Position numbers and translations under genes: made by a program
The notes under the pieces: generated by a model
What the model saw: the letters and a program-made list of their open reading frames with translations, nothing else
Databases searched by the model: none
What the model was told of the DNA's origin: nothing
In this document: positions 1-11,741 of the stretch, piece by piece
Layout of the letters: the number at the start of each line of letters is the position of its first letter
Position numbering within the stretch: the first letter of the stretch is position 1
DNA from: Dechloromonas sp. H13
Lineage (GTDB): Bacteria; Pseudomonadota; Gammaproteobacteria; Burkholderiales; Rhodocyclaceae
NCBI RefSeq assembly: GCF_009469615.1
Contig: NZ_SSXX01000008.1
Coordinates: 62,001-126,000, forward strand
Reading direction: 5' to 3'
DNA length: 64,000 bases

Positions 1-960
1 GGTCGGGCTGGTGGCCTCGGGGTCCCACTGCGACTCGTGGTAGGCGATGGCGGCGATCAGCCGCCAGTCGAGGCCGGTGATTGCTTGCGCCGCCTGGAAA
101 TGCTTGCGCAGCCTGGGCAGCACGGTTTCGATGCGGCCGAGGAAAGCCACGATATCGGCCTGCTTCAGGCGGCGGACGTGACCGAAATAGCGGTCTTCCA
201 GCTTGAGCAGGGTACCGTCGCGTTGCGCCCGCTCGACAAAGGCGCTGGCGCGCGCCAGCAGTTCCACGTTCGGCTTGGGCCCGAGCCACCAGACCACCGG
301 GTGCGTGTCGCCGAGTTCCAGCGTGGCCAGCACCGAGGGCGCGAATTGCGCGGCGATCTGGACCAGCATCGAGTCGATGGCGACCAGTTCGACCTGCCGT
401 TTGCCCAGTGATTCGAGGAGGTTGAAGAAATCCCCGTCCGTGTATTCGACGACCTGCAGATCGGGGATTCCCTTCTGGAGTTCGCGCAGGGTCGCCAGTT
501 GCCGCGAGCCGGGCAGGGCATGGACCGTCCGCCCGCGCAATTCGTCGCGGTCGTTGAGCGGCAGCGAAGCCTCGTGCTGGATCAGCACGTCGCCGCTCTG
601 CAGGATGGGCGGCGTCGCCTTCTGCTGGCCGTCGCCGGGCGCCGGCAACCAGGCCGCGGCGAGGTGGGCCTTGCCTGCGGCCAGTGCCGGCTCGATCTCG
701 TCCGGCGCGACCACCAGATACCTGACGCCGACGCCCAGTTCCTGGGCAAACGCTTCGATCAGGTCGTGCTCGAGCCCCTGAATCGCGCCCTGGTCGTCGC
801 TGTAGTAGGTAAGCGGCCCCTTGCCGACGAGGACGACAAGATCATGCTGCGCCGGCGTCGGGAAGGGCAGCGGCCGATGTGGCAGCTGCGGCAGCTGTTC
901 GCCGCAAGCGGCGAGCAGCAGGGAAAACAGCCCGATCAGAAAAGTCTTGAAACCGTGCAT
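1..960 (-). CDS. mltF: membrane-bound lytic murein transglycosylase F, 5' part (runs off window)
   Basis: The minus strand is open from the ATG at 960 to the window edge, giving 320 codons without a stop. The N-terminus is a lipoprotein signal ending in a lipobox (LLAAC, Cys19). A periplasmic solute-binding-type domain follows, and near the window edge is the start of the SLT domain with IAAIAYHESQWDP, whose Glu is the expected catalytic residue. This order (lipobox, SBP-like domain, SLT) is diagnostic of MltF, an outer-membrane-anchored enzyme that cleaves peptidoglycan glycan strands to 1,6-anhydro products. The C-terminal part of the SLT domain lies outside the window. It is transcribed away from the adjacent tRNA-Ser. 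Confidence 0.93.
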   Translation of the reverse strand, partial: MHGFKTFLIGLFSLLLAACGEQLPQLPHRPLPFPTPAQHDLVVLVGKGPLTYYSDDQGAIQGLEHDLIEAFAQELGVGVRYLVVAPDEIEPALAAGKAHLAAAWLPAPGDGQQKATPPILQSGDVLIQHEASLPLNDRDELRGRTVHALPGSRQLATLRELQKGIPDLQVVEYTDGDFFNLLESLGKRQVELVAIDSMLVQIAAQFAPSVLATLELGDTHPVVWWLGPKPNVELLARASAFVERAQRDGTLLKLEDRYFGHVRRLKQADIVAFLGRIETVLPRLRKHFQAAQAITGLDWRLIAAIAYHESQWDPEATSPT

Positions 961-973
961 GCAAAAAATTTTG

Positions 974-982
974 TGCTATTAT
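974..982 (+). promoter_or_regulatory. extended -10 promoter element of tRNA-Ser
   Basis: TGCTATTAT is an extended -10 box (TGnTATTAT) ending 11 bases before the mature tRNA. A GC-rich discriminator typical of stable-RNA promoters follows. I see no well-spaced -35 box. Confidence 0.5.
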
Positions 983-993
983 GCCGCCCTCGC

Positions 994-1084
<91 letters not shown>

Positions 1085-1106
1085 CGAAATTTCGATGTTT
1101 ATCTTC

Positions 1107-1140
1107 AAGGCCAGCCATCAGGTGCTGGCCTTTTTGTTTT
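1107..1140 (+). terminator. Rho-independent terminator of tRNA-Ser
   Basis: AAGGCCAGC pairs with GCTGGCCTT around an 8-nt loop and is followed by TTTTTGTTTT. The layout closely resembles the displaced tRNA-Val terminator at 49531-49560. Confidence 0.85.
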
Positions 1141-1362
1141 GCGTTTCGAGCCGGCATCTCCGGGCATGGACGGTGTGGTTACCCTCGTTGCGCTTCGGCC
1201 GGCGCCCGGATGTTACCGGATTGACGATTCTTTGGCATCAAGGCCGATGCTCATGGCCGGCTATCAGTTGGCGCGGTATTACCCATGGCTAGCGGAGATG
1301 GGGCGCACTGCCCGCAGATATGCGATTAAAATCCACAGCATTGCTATTGCCGGTCGCTCAAG

Positions 1363-2802
1363 ATGAATCCGATTGTTCCCGTCGTGCTTTCCGGTGGTTC
1401 CGGTACCCGCCTGTGGCCGCTGTCGCGCGAGAAATATCCCAAGCAGCTGTTGCCGCTGGTCGATGACCAGTCGATGTTGCAGGCCACGGTGGCGCGCATG
1501 GACGGCATCCCGGGGGTCGGCGATCCCCTGCTGGTGTGCAACGAGGAGCATCGCTTCGTCGTGGCCGAACAGCTGCGCCTGCTCGGCAAGCGGGGCAAGG
1601 TCATCCTCGAGCCGGTCGGGCGCAATACCGCGCCGGCACTGACGCTGGCGGCGCTGTACGCCAGCCGGGGCGGCAGCGATCCGGTGCTGGTGGTGATGCC
1701 CGCCGATCACGTCATTCTCGACACGGCAGCCTTCCAGGCAGCAGTGGTCAAGGCGGCGAGCCTGGCTGACGCCGGGCTGGCGGTGACTTTCGGCATCACG
1801 CCGGATTGTCCGGAAACCGGTTACGGCTACATCCAGAAGGGTGCGCCGCTGGCCGGCGAGGCGGGGGTGTTCCAACTCGCCCGCTTCGTCGAAAAACCGG
1901 GGCGGGCGGTGGCGCAGGGCTATCTCGATTCCGGCGAGTACCTGTGGAACAGCGGCTTGTTCGTGATGCGCGCCTCGGTCTGGCTGGCGGCGCTCGACGC
2001 CTGCCGCCCGGATATCCTCGCGGCCTGTCGGCGGGCGCTCGAGGAAGGCAGCGTGGACGGCGATTTCGTGCGTGTCGCGCGCGACACGTTCGCGGCCTGC
2101 CCGGCCGATTCGATCGATTACGCGGTGATGGAACGCCTGACGAGCGGCCAGGCCGGCTTGCCGGCAAGCGCCGTGATTCCGCTGACGGCGGGCTGGTCGG
2201 ATGTCGGCGCCTGGGATGCGCTGTGGAAGGTGCTGCCCAAATGCGACCGCGGCAATGCCTCCCGCGGCGATGTCCTGCTCGAATCCTGCAGCGACACGCT
2301 GGCCATTTCCGAAGGGCGGCTGGTGGCCTGCGTCGGGGTCAGCAATCTGGTCGTCGTCGAGACCGACGACGCGGTGCTGGTTGCCCACCACGATGCGACG
2401 CAGGACGTGAAGAAGATCGTCGACCGCCTGAAGGCCGAGCAGCGCAGCGTCGCGCAGTGGCATCGCAAGGTGTTCCGGCCGTGGGGCTGGTACGACGGCG
2501 TCGATGCCGGTGCGCGTTTCCAGGTCAAGCGCATCTGCGTCAAGCCGGGAGCCTCGCTGTCGCTGCAGATGCACCACCACCGCGCCGAGCACTGGGTGGT
2601 CGTCAGCGGCACGGCTCAGGTGACGAAGGGCGAGGAAATCTTCCTGGTTTCGGAAAACCAGTCGACCTACATTCCGCTCGGGGTGACCCACCGGCTGAAG
2701 AACCCGGGCATCGTGCCGCTCGAAATGATCGAGGTGCAGTCCGGCAGCTACCTCGGAGAGGACGACATCGTCCGTTTCGATGACACCTACGGGCGGAGCT
2801 GA
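1363..2802 (+). CDS. manC: mannose-1-phosphate guanylyltransferase / mannose-6-phosphate isomerase
   Basis: A 479-aa bifunctional enzyme for GDP-mannose synthesis (type II PMI/GMP family, usual length about 470-480 aa). The N-terminal nucleotidyltransferase shows GGSGTRLWPLSREKYPKQ (residues about 10-27). The C-terminal cupin isomerase domain shows QMHHHRAEHW with its metal-binding histidines, and the end SYLGEDDIVRFDDTYGR is typical. GDP-mannose feeds exopolysaccharide or O-antigen sugars. It is separated by only 2 bases from galE, so the pair is probably one nucleotide-sugar operon. The 220 bases upstream hold no gene. Confidence 0.93.
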   Translation: MNPIVPVVLSGGSGTRLWPLSREKYPKQLLPLVDDQSMLQATVARMDGIPGVGDPLLVCNEEHRFVVAEQLRLLGKRGKVILEPVGRNTAPALTLAALYASRGGSDPVLVVMPADHVILDTAAFQAAVVKAASLADAGLAVTFGITPDCPETGYGYIQKGAPLAGEAGVFQLARFVEKPGRAVAQGYLDSGEYLWNSGLFVMRASVWLAALDACRPDILAACRRALEEGSVDGDFVRVARDTFAACPADSIDYAVMERLTSGQAGLPASAVIPLTAGWSDVGAWDALWKVLPKCDRGNASRGDVLLESCSDTLAISEGRLVACVGVSNLVVVETDDAVLVAHHDATQDVKKIVDRLKAEQRSVAQWHRKVFRPWGWYDGVDAGARFQVKRICVKPGASLSLQMHHHRAEHWVVVSGTAQVTKGEEIFLVSENQSTYIPLGVTHRLKNPGIVPLEMIEVQSGSYLGEDDIVRFDDTYGRS

Positions 2803-2804
2803 CG

Positions 2805-3821
2805 ATGATCCTGGTTACCGGGGGCGCCGGCTACATCGGCTCGCACACGGTCGTCGAACTGCTGCAGGCGGGCCGCGACCTGGTGATTTTCGACAACCTG
2901 TCGAACAGTTCCGTCCGCGTCCTTGAACGCATTGAGGCGATCGCCGGGGTTCGTCCGCGCTTCGTCGAGGGCGATATTCGCGATCCGGGGGCGTTGACCG
3001 CAACCTTCCGGGAATTTCCGATCACCTCGGTCATCCATTTCGCCGGCCTCAAGGCGGTCGGCGAATCGGTCGCCGAGCCGCTGCGCTATTACGACAACAA
3101 TGTCGTCGGTTCCCTGCGACTGTGCGAGGCGATGGCCGCCGCCGGCGTCCGGCGCCTGGTCTTCAGTTCGTCGGCCACCGTCTATGGCGACCCGCACACG
3201 GTGCCGATCCGCGAGGATTTCCCGCTGCAGGCGACCAATCCCTACGGGCGTACGAAACTGCACATCGAGGAGATGCTGCGCGACTTTTCCCGCGGCGATC
3301 CCGACTGGCGCATCGCGCTGCTGCGCTACTTCAATCCGGTCGGCGCCCATCCCAGCGGCCTGATCGGCGAAGACCCGCAGGGCACGCCCAACAACCTGAT
3401 GCCCTTCGTCAGCCAGGTCGCGATCGGCCGGCGCGACGAACTCGGGGTGTTCGGCAACGACTATCCGACGCCGGACGGCACCGGCGTGCGCGACTACATC
3501 CACGTCGTCGACCTGGCGCGCGGCCATCTGGCGGCACTCGATGCGCTCGACCGTGCGGCCGGCGTGCTGACCGTCAATCTCGGCACCGGGCGCGGCTACA
3601 GCGTGCTCGAAGTCGTTACCGCCTTCGAGCGGGCCAGCGGCCGCCGCGTGGCCTATCGCATCAAGCCGCGGCGGCCCGGCGATGTCGCCGCCTGCTATGC
3701 CGATCCCGCGCTGGCCAGTGAGGCGCTCGGCTGGGCCGCGCGCTTTGACCTCGATGCCATGTGCCGCGACGCCTGGCGCTGGCAGTCGGGCAATCCGCAC
3801 GGTTACGAAACCGGCACCTGA
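2805..3821 (+). CDS. galE: UDP-glucose 4-epimerase
   Basis: A 338-aa extended short-chain dehydrogenase. The NAD-binding GGAGYIGSH is at the N-terminus, SSSATVYG carries the catalytic Ser/Thr region, and the Tyr-x-x-x-Lys active site is YGRTK. It interconverts UDP-glucose and UDP-galactose in the cytoplasm. The start follows GGCGGAG, and the gene lies 2 bases behind manC, which suggests joint surface polysaccharide precursor supply. Confidence 0.93.
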   Translation: MILVTGGAGYIGSHTVVELLQAGRDLVIFDNLSNSSVRVLERIEAIAGVRPRFVEGDIRDPGALTATFREFPITSVIHFAGLKAVGESVAEPLRYYDNNVVGSLRLCEAMAAAGVRRLVFSSSATVYGDPHTVPIREDFPLQATNPYGRTKLHIEEMLRDFSRGDPDWRIALLRYFNPVGAHPSGLIGEDPQGTPNNLMPFVSQVAIGRRDELGVFGNDYPTPDGTGVRDYIHVVDLARGHLAALDALDRAAGVLTVNLGTGRGYSVLEVVTAFERASGRRVAYRIKPRRPGDVAACYADPALASEALGWAARFDLDAMCRDAWRWQSGNPHGYETGT

Positions 3822-3844
3822 CGCGGCGCGGGCAGGAAACGCCC

Positions 3845-5371
3845 ATGGATCGCTACGGCCTGCTGCCCGCTGACGATTTCCGCATCACCACCGGCCGCTG
3901 CACGGATAGCGCGGCCCTGCCGCAGGCCCTGTGGTACTTCCGCGACGAGACGATCGCCGTGCCCGGGGCCGGCCTGCCGGTCGCCGGCTTCACCCCCGGG
4001 CTGCCGTTCGTCGCGGACCTCGCGGCCTGGGCGCGGGCGACGCCGCCTGGCGGCGCGCCGGATTATCCGCCGCTGGTCTGGATCGGTTCGCCGCGCGTCG
4101 AACGCGATGCCAAACTCGACCCCGGCGGCACGCGGCTGCGCACCGCGCACGGTGAACTGGCCCTGCGCCTGGCGCCCCGCCTGCCGCTCAACCGCTCGTG
4201 GTTCGACGCGAGCAGCGCCGCCTTCTTCAGCGGTCGACCCGTCAAATTGCGCGGAAACCGCGATGACGACGCCTTCGTCGCCCGTACCTTCTGGCCGCAG
4301 GATTTCCGGCTGCCCGAGGCGCCGGCTGCAGTGCCGCTGGCGGCAACGCCGGCAGCGCTGCGCGACTGGCTGCGGGCGCTGCCGCAGGGCGGGGCGCGCA
4401 GCCAGTTCGCCGTCGAGTCGGTCTGGCGGCGAACCGGGGAGACGGCGCCGCGCACCGGGCAGCCGCTGCTCGGCCTGATGCTCAACGGCGCGCAGGGCGA
4501 CGACGACGAGGCGCACGGCGGCCATTTCGCGGTGATGACCGGGCGGGTCGGCGCCCAGGGCGCGCTCGACGACCTGCTGGTCAATAATTTCTACACGCTG
4601 GACGCCGAGAGCGAGAAGGGCATCCTTGCCGCGCCGGTGCCGCTCGACAACTACCTCGGCGACCTCAACAGCGGCCAGGCCTGGTACCGGCCGTCGTACA
4701 TGCTGCTGGCGACGCTGCGCGACGAACGGGCGGCGGCCTGGCTGCAGTCGGCCTTCGGGCGCGTCTACAACCAGTTCTACCGGCATCAGTTCGCCTATCA
4801 GCATGCGCGCGCCAACTGCGCCGGCATCAGCGTGACCACGCTGCGCACGCTGGGCTGGCAGGTGCCGGTACGCGGCGCCGAAAGCTGGCTGAAGGCGATT
4901 CCCGCCCTGCCGCTGACGGCGCTCAGGGAGCGCAGCTTGAAGAAGGGCAAGGCGGCGTTCGACTACCTGACGGAAGACCGGACCCGGCTCTACCCGGCCG
5001 CCGCCTTCGAGGAAATCGCTGCCGACCTGCTGCGCCTGGCCAGCGGGCAGGGTGCTCGCGCGTTGAGCGATTTCGAGCGCCTGCTGGCCGACGACGTCGA
5101 CGAAATCCTGCTGGTCCGCGTGCCGCAGTTCCCGTCGAGCCGGGCCTGGGGCGACTGGCCGGTCGATTCGAGCCGCGAATACACGGCGCGCGTGCCGCGC
5201 GACCCGGCGCAGCAGCAGATTATCCCGGTGCCGCCGCGGCCATTCCCGGCCGAACTGCGCGACCCACGTATGCCGGGCGAGCCGCCGCTGCGCTCCGATT
5301 ACGCGGTGCTGGCCTGGGGGCTGGCGATTGTTGCGCTGTTTGTGTTCATCCTGCACCGGCTCTTGGCATAA
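3845..5371 (+). CDS. uncharacterised protein with one C-terminal membrane anchor
   Basis: A 508-aa protein I cannot assign. The ATG at 3845 has AGGAAA upstream and fits the end of galE. A single hydrophobic segment at the extreme C-terminus (about residues 487-506) looks like a tail anchor, and no N-terminal signal is seen. The middle has a block HGGHFAVMTGR, then NFYTL, GQAWYRPSYMLL, and ARANCAGIS. A His block followed by an Asn-Cys block is reminiscent of permuted papain-like (NlpC/P60-type) folds, but this is only a resemblance by eye. It lies between galE and a peptide-type ABC transporter with gaps of 23 and 7 bases, so it is probably in that operon. Confidence 0.75.
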   Translation: MDRYGLLPADDFRITTGRCTDSAALPQALWYFRDETIAVPGAGLPVAGFTPGLPFVADLAAWARATPPGGAPDYPPLVWIGSPRVERDAKLDPGGTRLRTAHGELALRLAPRLPLNRSWFDASSAAFFSGRPVKLRGNRDDDAFVARTFWPQDFRLPEAPAAVPLAATPAALRDWLRALPQGGARSQFAVESVWRRTGETAPRTGQPLLGLMLNGAQGDDDEAHGGHFAVMTGRVGAQGALDDLLVNNFYTLDAESEKGILAAPVPLDNYLGDLNSGQAWYRPSYMLLATLRDERAAAWLQSAFGRVYNQFYRHQFAYQHARANCAGISVTTLRTLGWQVPVRGAESWLKAIPALPLTALRERSLKKGKAAFDYLTEDRTRLYPAAAFEEIAADLLRLASGQGARALSDFERLLADDVDEILLVRVPQFPSSRAWGDWPVDSSREYTARVPRDPAQQQIIPVPPRPFPAELRDPRMPGEPPLRSDYAVLAWGLAIVALFVFILHRLLA

Positions 5372-5378
5372 TCCGCCT

Positions 5379-6356
5379 GTGCTCGCCTACATCGTCCGCC
5401 GCCTGCTGTATGCCATCCCGATCCTGATCGGGGTGAACCTGCTGACATTCGCGCTGTTCTTCGTCGTCAACACGCCCGACGACATGGCGCGCATGCAGCT
5501 CGGGGTCAAGCGGGTGACGCCGGAGGCGATCGAGAAATGGAAGGCCGAGCGTGGCTACGACAAGCCGCTGCTGATCAATTCGGGGGCCAAAGGGCTGTCG
5601 ACCGTAACCGACACGGTCTTCTTCCAGAAATCGGCGCGCATGTTCGTCGGCGATTTCGGCCGCGCCGAGGACGGCCGCGACATCGCCCGCGAAATCGCCA
5701 GCCGCATGGGGCCGTCGCTGGCCATCGCGCTGCCGACCTTCATTCTCGGCCTCTTCGTGACCGTGAGCTTCGCGCTGACGCTGGCCTTCTTCCGCGCCAC
5801 CGCCTTCGATTTCTGGGGGGTCGTGCTGTGCGTCGCGATGATGTCGATATCCGGCCTCTTCTACATCATCGGGGGCCAGTTCCTGATCAGCAAGGTGTGG
5901 CGGCTGGTGCCGATTTCCGGCTTCGCCGACGGCGTCGACGCCTGGCGCTTCCTGCTGCTGCCGGTGCTGATCGGCGTCATTTCCGGTATCGGCGCGTCGA
6001 CGCGCTGGTACCGGACCATCTTCCTCGAGGAGGTCGGCAAGGATTACGTGCGCACCGCGCGCGCCAAGGGGCTGCCGGAAACCATCGTCTTCTTCCGCCA
6101 TGTATTGAGGAATGCGCTGATCCCCATCCTCACCGGCGTCGTCGTCGTCATCCCGCTGCTCTTCATGGGCTCGCTGCTGACCGAATCCTTCTTCGGCGTG
6201 CCCGGCCTTGGCAGCTACACCATCGACGCAATCAACGCGCAGGATTTCGCCGTGGTGCGCTCGATGGTCTTCATCGGCTCGGTGCTTTACATCGTCGGCC
6301 TGATCCTGACCGACATTTCCTACACCGTGGTCGACCCGCGGATCCGCTTCGAATGA
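5379..6356 (+). CDS. oligopeptide-type ABC transporter permease (DppB/YejB class)
   Basis: A 325-aa inner-membrane permease. It starts at GTG 5379 (VLAYIVRRLLYAIPILIGV), a typical first segment of the DppB/OppB/YejB class, and has about six membrane segments. The cytoplasmic EAA-like loop appears as DYVRTARAKGLPETIVFFRHVLRNALIP, which docks the ATPase. The stop overlaps the start of the next permease. The family imports peptides or other small solutes through the inner membrane. No substrate-binding protein gene is adjacent. Confidence 0.88.
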   Translation: MLAYIVRRLLYAIPILIGVNLLTFALFFVVNTPDDMARMQLGVKRVTPEAIEKWKAERGYDKPLLINSGAKGLSTVTDTVFFQKSARMFVGDFGRAEDGRDIAREIASRMGPSLAIALPTFILGLFVTVSFALTLAFFRATAFDFWGVVLCVAMMSISGLFYIIGGQFLISKVWRLVPISGFADGVDAWRFLLLPVLIGVISGIGASTRWYRTIFLEEVGKDYVRTARAKGLPETIVFFRHVLRNALIPILTGVVVVIPLLFMGSLLTESFFGVPGLGSYTIDAINAQDFAVVRSMVFIGSVLYIVGLILTDISYTVVDPRIRFE

Positions 6357-7758
6357 TGGGCTTCCAGGTCGTCCTCCTCTGGTCCGACATGCTGATCTGG
6401 CTGCTGGTGGTAGCCGGCATCGGCGTCGGCGTGCTGGTGGCGAAGACGCCGCCGCTGCTCGCCGCCTGGCGGCGCGTCGGCGCCGACCGCGTCGGCATGG
6501 CGGCGGCGACGGTGCTGCTCGCCTTCATCGCCATCGGCCTGCTCGATTCGCTGCATTACCGCGTGCAGCTCGACGGCAAGCCGGGCCAGAAGGCGAGCTA
6601 CGCCGTCGAGGTGCTGTCCGTGCTCGATGCGCTGGCGGCGCCGCTTCGCCTGCGCAACGAGAAGACCTATTCGGCCCCCTTCGCCACCCGTCTCTACGCC
6701 AAGGAAACGATCGACCTGCCGGGCGGTGAGACGCTGCGCGACTACCCGCGCCTGAAACATGGCGGCAGCCACCTCGGCGAGCGTGAGGACGCGGTGGCGG
6801 CCGACGCCGGGCTCACCGCCTTCCGCGCCGGCGTGCTGGCGCTGCTCGCCTGGGCGGCACTGGCGGCCGGCGCCGCGGCGCTCGTCCAGCGCGGCCCGGC
6901 TGCGGTCGACGCCTCGGGATGGCAGAAAATCTGGCGCCGCGAAACCGCCTTCGCCTGGGACGCGGTCCTGTTGACCGTCGGCCTCATGCTGCTGGTCGTC
7001 GTGCCTTTGTTCTGGCTGGCCGGCCAGTACCACGTCTTCGGCACCGACAAGGTGGGGCAGGACGTGCTCTACCAGGTGCTCAAGAGCGTGCGCACCGGCC
7101 TCATCATCGGCCTCGTGACGACGCTGGTCATGCTGCCGATGGCGGTGCTGCTCGGCATCGTCGCCGGCTATTTCCGCGGCTGGATGGACGACGTCATCCA
7201 GTACATCTACACCGTGCTCAACTCGATTCCCGGCGTGCTGCTGATCGCCGCCGCCGTGCTGATGATGCAGGTGGTCATCGACACCCATCCGCAATGGTTC
7301 TCGACCGCCGCCGAGCGCGCCGACCTGCGCCTGCTGGCGCTCTGCTTCATCCTCGGCATCACTTCGTGGACCGGCCTGTGCCGGCTGCTGCGCGGCGAAA
7401 CGCTGAAACTGCGCGAACTCGAATACATCCAGGCGGCGCAGGCCTTCGGCGTCTCGAGCTGGCGCATCATCGTTCGCCACATCCTGCCCAACCTGATGCA
7501 CATCGTCATCATCGCGCTGGTCATGGACTTTTCGGGGCTGGTGCTGGCCGAGGCGGTGCTGTCCTACGTCGGCATTGGCGTCGACCCGACGATGATCAGC
7601 TTCGGCACGATGATCAACAGCGCACGCATGGAACTGGGCCGTGAGCCGGTCGTCTGGTGGTCGCTGGCGGCGGCTTTCACCGCCATGTTCATCCTCGTCC
7701 TGGCCGCCAACCTGTTCGCCGACGCGGTACGCGACGCTTTCGACCCGAGGGCTGCCTG

Positions 7759-7759
<1 letters not shown>
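6353..7759 (+). CDS. oligopeptide-type ABC transporter permease (DppC/YejE class), enlarged
   Basis: A 468-aa second permease, overlapping the first by ATGA. The C-terminal half is an ordinary DppC/YejE domain: GTDKVGQDVLYQVLKSVRTGL, then an EAA loop around YIQAAQAFGVSSWRIIVRHILPN. The N-terminal part is longer than usual. Two extra hydrophobic segments bracket a polar stretch (about residues 65-150) and come before the normal first segment of the domain. YejE-type permeases are usually about 340 aa, so roughly 120 residues are additional; their role is unknown. The stop overlaps the ATG of the ATPase gene. Confidence 0.85.
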
Positions 7760-9738
<1,979 letters not shown>

Positions 9739-9739
9739 A

Positions 9740-11272
9740 TCAGCTGCGCCGGCCGTTGGCCGACTTGGCGACCTTGGCGGGCGAGGGTGATGCCGCCTTG
9801 GCCTGTGCTGGAGCTGCCGGTTTCGCGGCGGCGACCTTCGGCTTGTCGCTGGCGCCTGCTTTGGCTCCCTTGCCCGGTGCCTTGGCGGTGTCGGCGGCGG
9901 CCAGCTTGGCACTGACTTTCTTCGCTTCCCTGGTGGCAACCCTGGTGTCGGTGGCCTTGCCCTTGGCGGTCTTCTCCGGCTTGCCCGGCTGTGCGGCCGG
10001 CATTGCTGCCACCTGCGCCCTCGCAGGCGGCTCATCCTCAACGATCTGCGGCAGTCGGGGTTCCGCGCCCATGCTGTCGAGGTTGTCGGCACCCTTGCCG
10101 GCCGGCACCAGCAGCGTGGCGCCGCCGGCCAGCCTGATCTTGCCGCTGAGGCCGTTGGCGCGTTGCAGGTCGGCGAGCGTGATGCCGAAGCGCGGCGCGA
10201 CCTGGTCCAGCTTTTCGCCGGATTTCAGCGTGTAGGCCTGCCATTCGGTCAGCGGCTCGTCGGTCTTTTCCAGATTGCGCTGGAAGGTTGCGAGTTTCTC
10301 GGCCGGCAGGACGACCGGCGTATCGGCCTTCATCACCGGGCGGTTATGCGAGGGATTCAGCGCCACGAACTCGTCGACCGGCATGTTGGCCAGGCGGGCG
10401 GCCGTCTTCACGTCCATCGGCCGCGACGTACCGACGGTTGCGAAGTAGGGGCGGTTCATGATTTCCGGCAGACCCAGTTCGCTCATCAGCGCCGCGTTGC
10501 TGAAAATGTTCTTGAGCGCCTGCAGTTTCGGTACGTAATGCCGGGTTTCGTTGGGCATCGTCAGGCTGGCGTAGTCGGTCGGCAGGCCCTTGGCCTGGTT
10601 CTTCTCGATCGCCCGCTTGACCGCGCCTTCACCCCAGTTGTACGAGGCCAGCGCCAGGTGCCAGTCGCCGTGCATGTCGTAGATGGTCTGCAGGTATTCC
10701 AGGGCGGCGCTGGTCGAGGCGACGACGTCGCGGCGCTGATCCTGCCACCAGTTCTGTTCTAGGTTGAAGCGCTTGCCGGTCGCCGGAATGAATTGCCAGA
10801 GGCCGGAAGCGTGGGAGCGCGAGTAGGCCATCGGGTTGAACGAACTCTCGACCATCGGCAGCAGGGCGATCTCGGTCGGCATGCCGCGCGCTTCGAGTTC
10901 CTCGACGATGTGGTGCAGGTAGGGACGGCTGCGCTCGACCATGCGGCGCAGGGCGTCCGGACGGTTCTGGTACCACTGCTGATAATGCAGCACCAGGTCG
11001 TCGTTGAGGTTGGTCATCGCGAAGCCGTTGCGCAGACGGATCCACAGGTCGTCGGGCTGGGCGGTGAGGTCGACCGTTTTGGCGACGGCAGGCGCCGTGC
11101 GGACTTCGAGGACGGTCAGGCTGTCTTCGACGCGCGCCGGCGGCGTCAGCATCGAGACCAGAAATGGTTGCGCACTGCCATCGGCGTGAACCGGTGCGCT
11201 GGCCAGCGCCGCCAGGGAAGCGAGCGCGCCGGCAATATTCCTGACCAACGACATTACGTTGCGATCGTGCAT
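9740..11272 (-). CDS. mltD: membrane-bound lytic murein transglycosylase D
   Basis: A 510-aa exported peptidoglycan lytic transglycosylase. A signal peptide ends near VHA (about residue 30). The SLT domain carries MVESSFNPMAYSRSHASGLW with catalytic Glu142, and LASYNWGEGAV follows. A LysM peptidoglycan-binding motif (about residues 349-393, YTLKSGEKLDQVAPRFGI) precedes a low-complexity Ala/Lys/Pro tail of about 95 residues. AGGAG lies upstream of the ATG at 11272. Confidence 0.92.
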   Translation of the reverse strand: MHDRNVMSLVRNIAGALASLAALASAPVHADGSAQPFLVSMLTPPARVEDSLTVLEVRTAPAVAKTVDLTAQPDDLWIRLRNGFAMTNLNDDLVLHYQQWYQNRPDALRRMVERSRPYLHHIVEELEARGMPTEIALLPMVESSFNPMAYSRSHASGLWQFIPATGKRFNLEQNWWQDQRRDVVASTSAALEYLQTIYDMHGDWHLALASYNWGEGAVKRAIEKNQAKGLPTDYASLTMPNETRHYVPKLQALKNIFSNAALMSELGLPEIMNRPYFATVGTSRPMDVKTAARLANMPVDEFVALNPSHNRPVMKADTPVVLPAEKLATFQRNLEKTDEPLTEWQAYTLKSGEKLDQVAPRFGITLADLQRANGLSGKIRLAGGATLLVPAGKGADNLDSMGAEPRLPQIVEDEPPARAQVAAMPAAQPGKPEKTAKGKATDTRVATREAKKVSAKLAAADTAKAPGKGAKAGASDKPKVAAAKPAAPAQAKAASPSPAKVAKSANGRRS

Positions 11273-11364
11273 GGAAAAAAACTCCTGCCGCGGAATGGGG
11301 GGTGGTCGAAAGGAACCATTATAACTTCCTTCGTAACCGATGCCCCTGTTCAGCGCGGGGGAAA

Positions 11365-11393
11365 CAAAAAAACCGGCCGAGGCCGGTTTTTTT
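11365..11393 (-). terminator. terminator of the tRNA-Ala/Glu/Asp transcript
   Basis: ACCGGCC and GGCCGGT form a hairpin with A- and T-runs on both sides, so it can act in both directions. On the minus strand it closes the tRNA operon just before mltD begins. Confidence 0.85.
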
Positions 11394-11401
11394 ATGATTG
11401 T

Positions 11402-11478
11402 TGGCGGAGTGGACGGGACTCGAACCCGCGACCCCCGGCGTGACAGGCCGGTATTCTAACCAACTGAACTACCACTCC
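11402..11478 (-). tRNA. tRNA-Asp(GTC)
   Basis: A 77-nt tRNA. The acceptor stem is GGAGTGG with CCACTCC, anticodon loop CTGTCAC gives GTC, the T-arm is CGGGTTCGAGTCCCG, and CCA is encoded. It is the last tRNA in the Ala-Glu-Asp transcript. Confidence 0.97.
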
Positions 11479-11491
11479 GCGCTTGAAAGCT

Positions 11492-11567
11492 TGGCGTCCC
11501 CACGGGGATTCGAACCCCGGTTACCGCCGTGAAAGGGCGGTGTCCTAGGCCTCTAGACGATGGGGAC
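11492..11567 (-). tRNA. tRNA-Glu(TTC)
   Basis: A 76-nt tRNA with acceptor stem GTCCCCA, anticodon loop CTTTCAC giving TTC, T-arm CGGGGTTCGAATCCCCG, and encoded CCA. It lies near gltX, whose product charges it. Confidence 0.97.
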
Positions 11568-11599
11568 CCGGACAAAAACTACAGTTCTTTCACGTTGCT

Positions 11600-11675
<76 letters not shown>

Positions 11676-11695
11676 GGTGCCGTGAAAGAGCGCGC

Positions 11696-11724
11696 ATTAT
11701 AGGGATTGGAAATGCGCTTGTAAA
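11696..11724 (-). promoter_or_regulatory. sigma70 promoter of the tRNA-Ala/Glu/Asp operon
   Basis: On the minus strand TTTACA (-35) and TATAAT (-10) are separated by 17 bases, about 20 bases before tRNA-Ala. Confidence 0.85.
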
Positions 11725-11741
11725 CACTCATTCCCGATTTT

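Noticed and set aside
5537..6350. Upstream extension of the second permease frame through the first permease gene
   Set aside because: The extension is a shadow of the first permease; the ATG at 6353 with stop/start overlap gives a proper permease.
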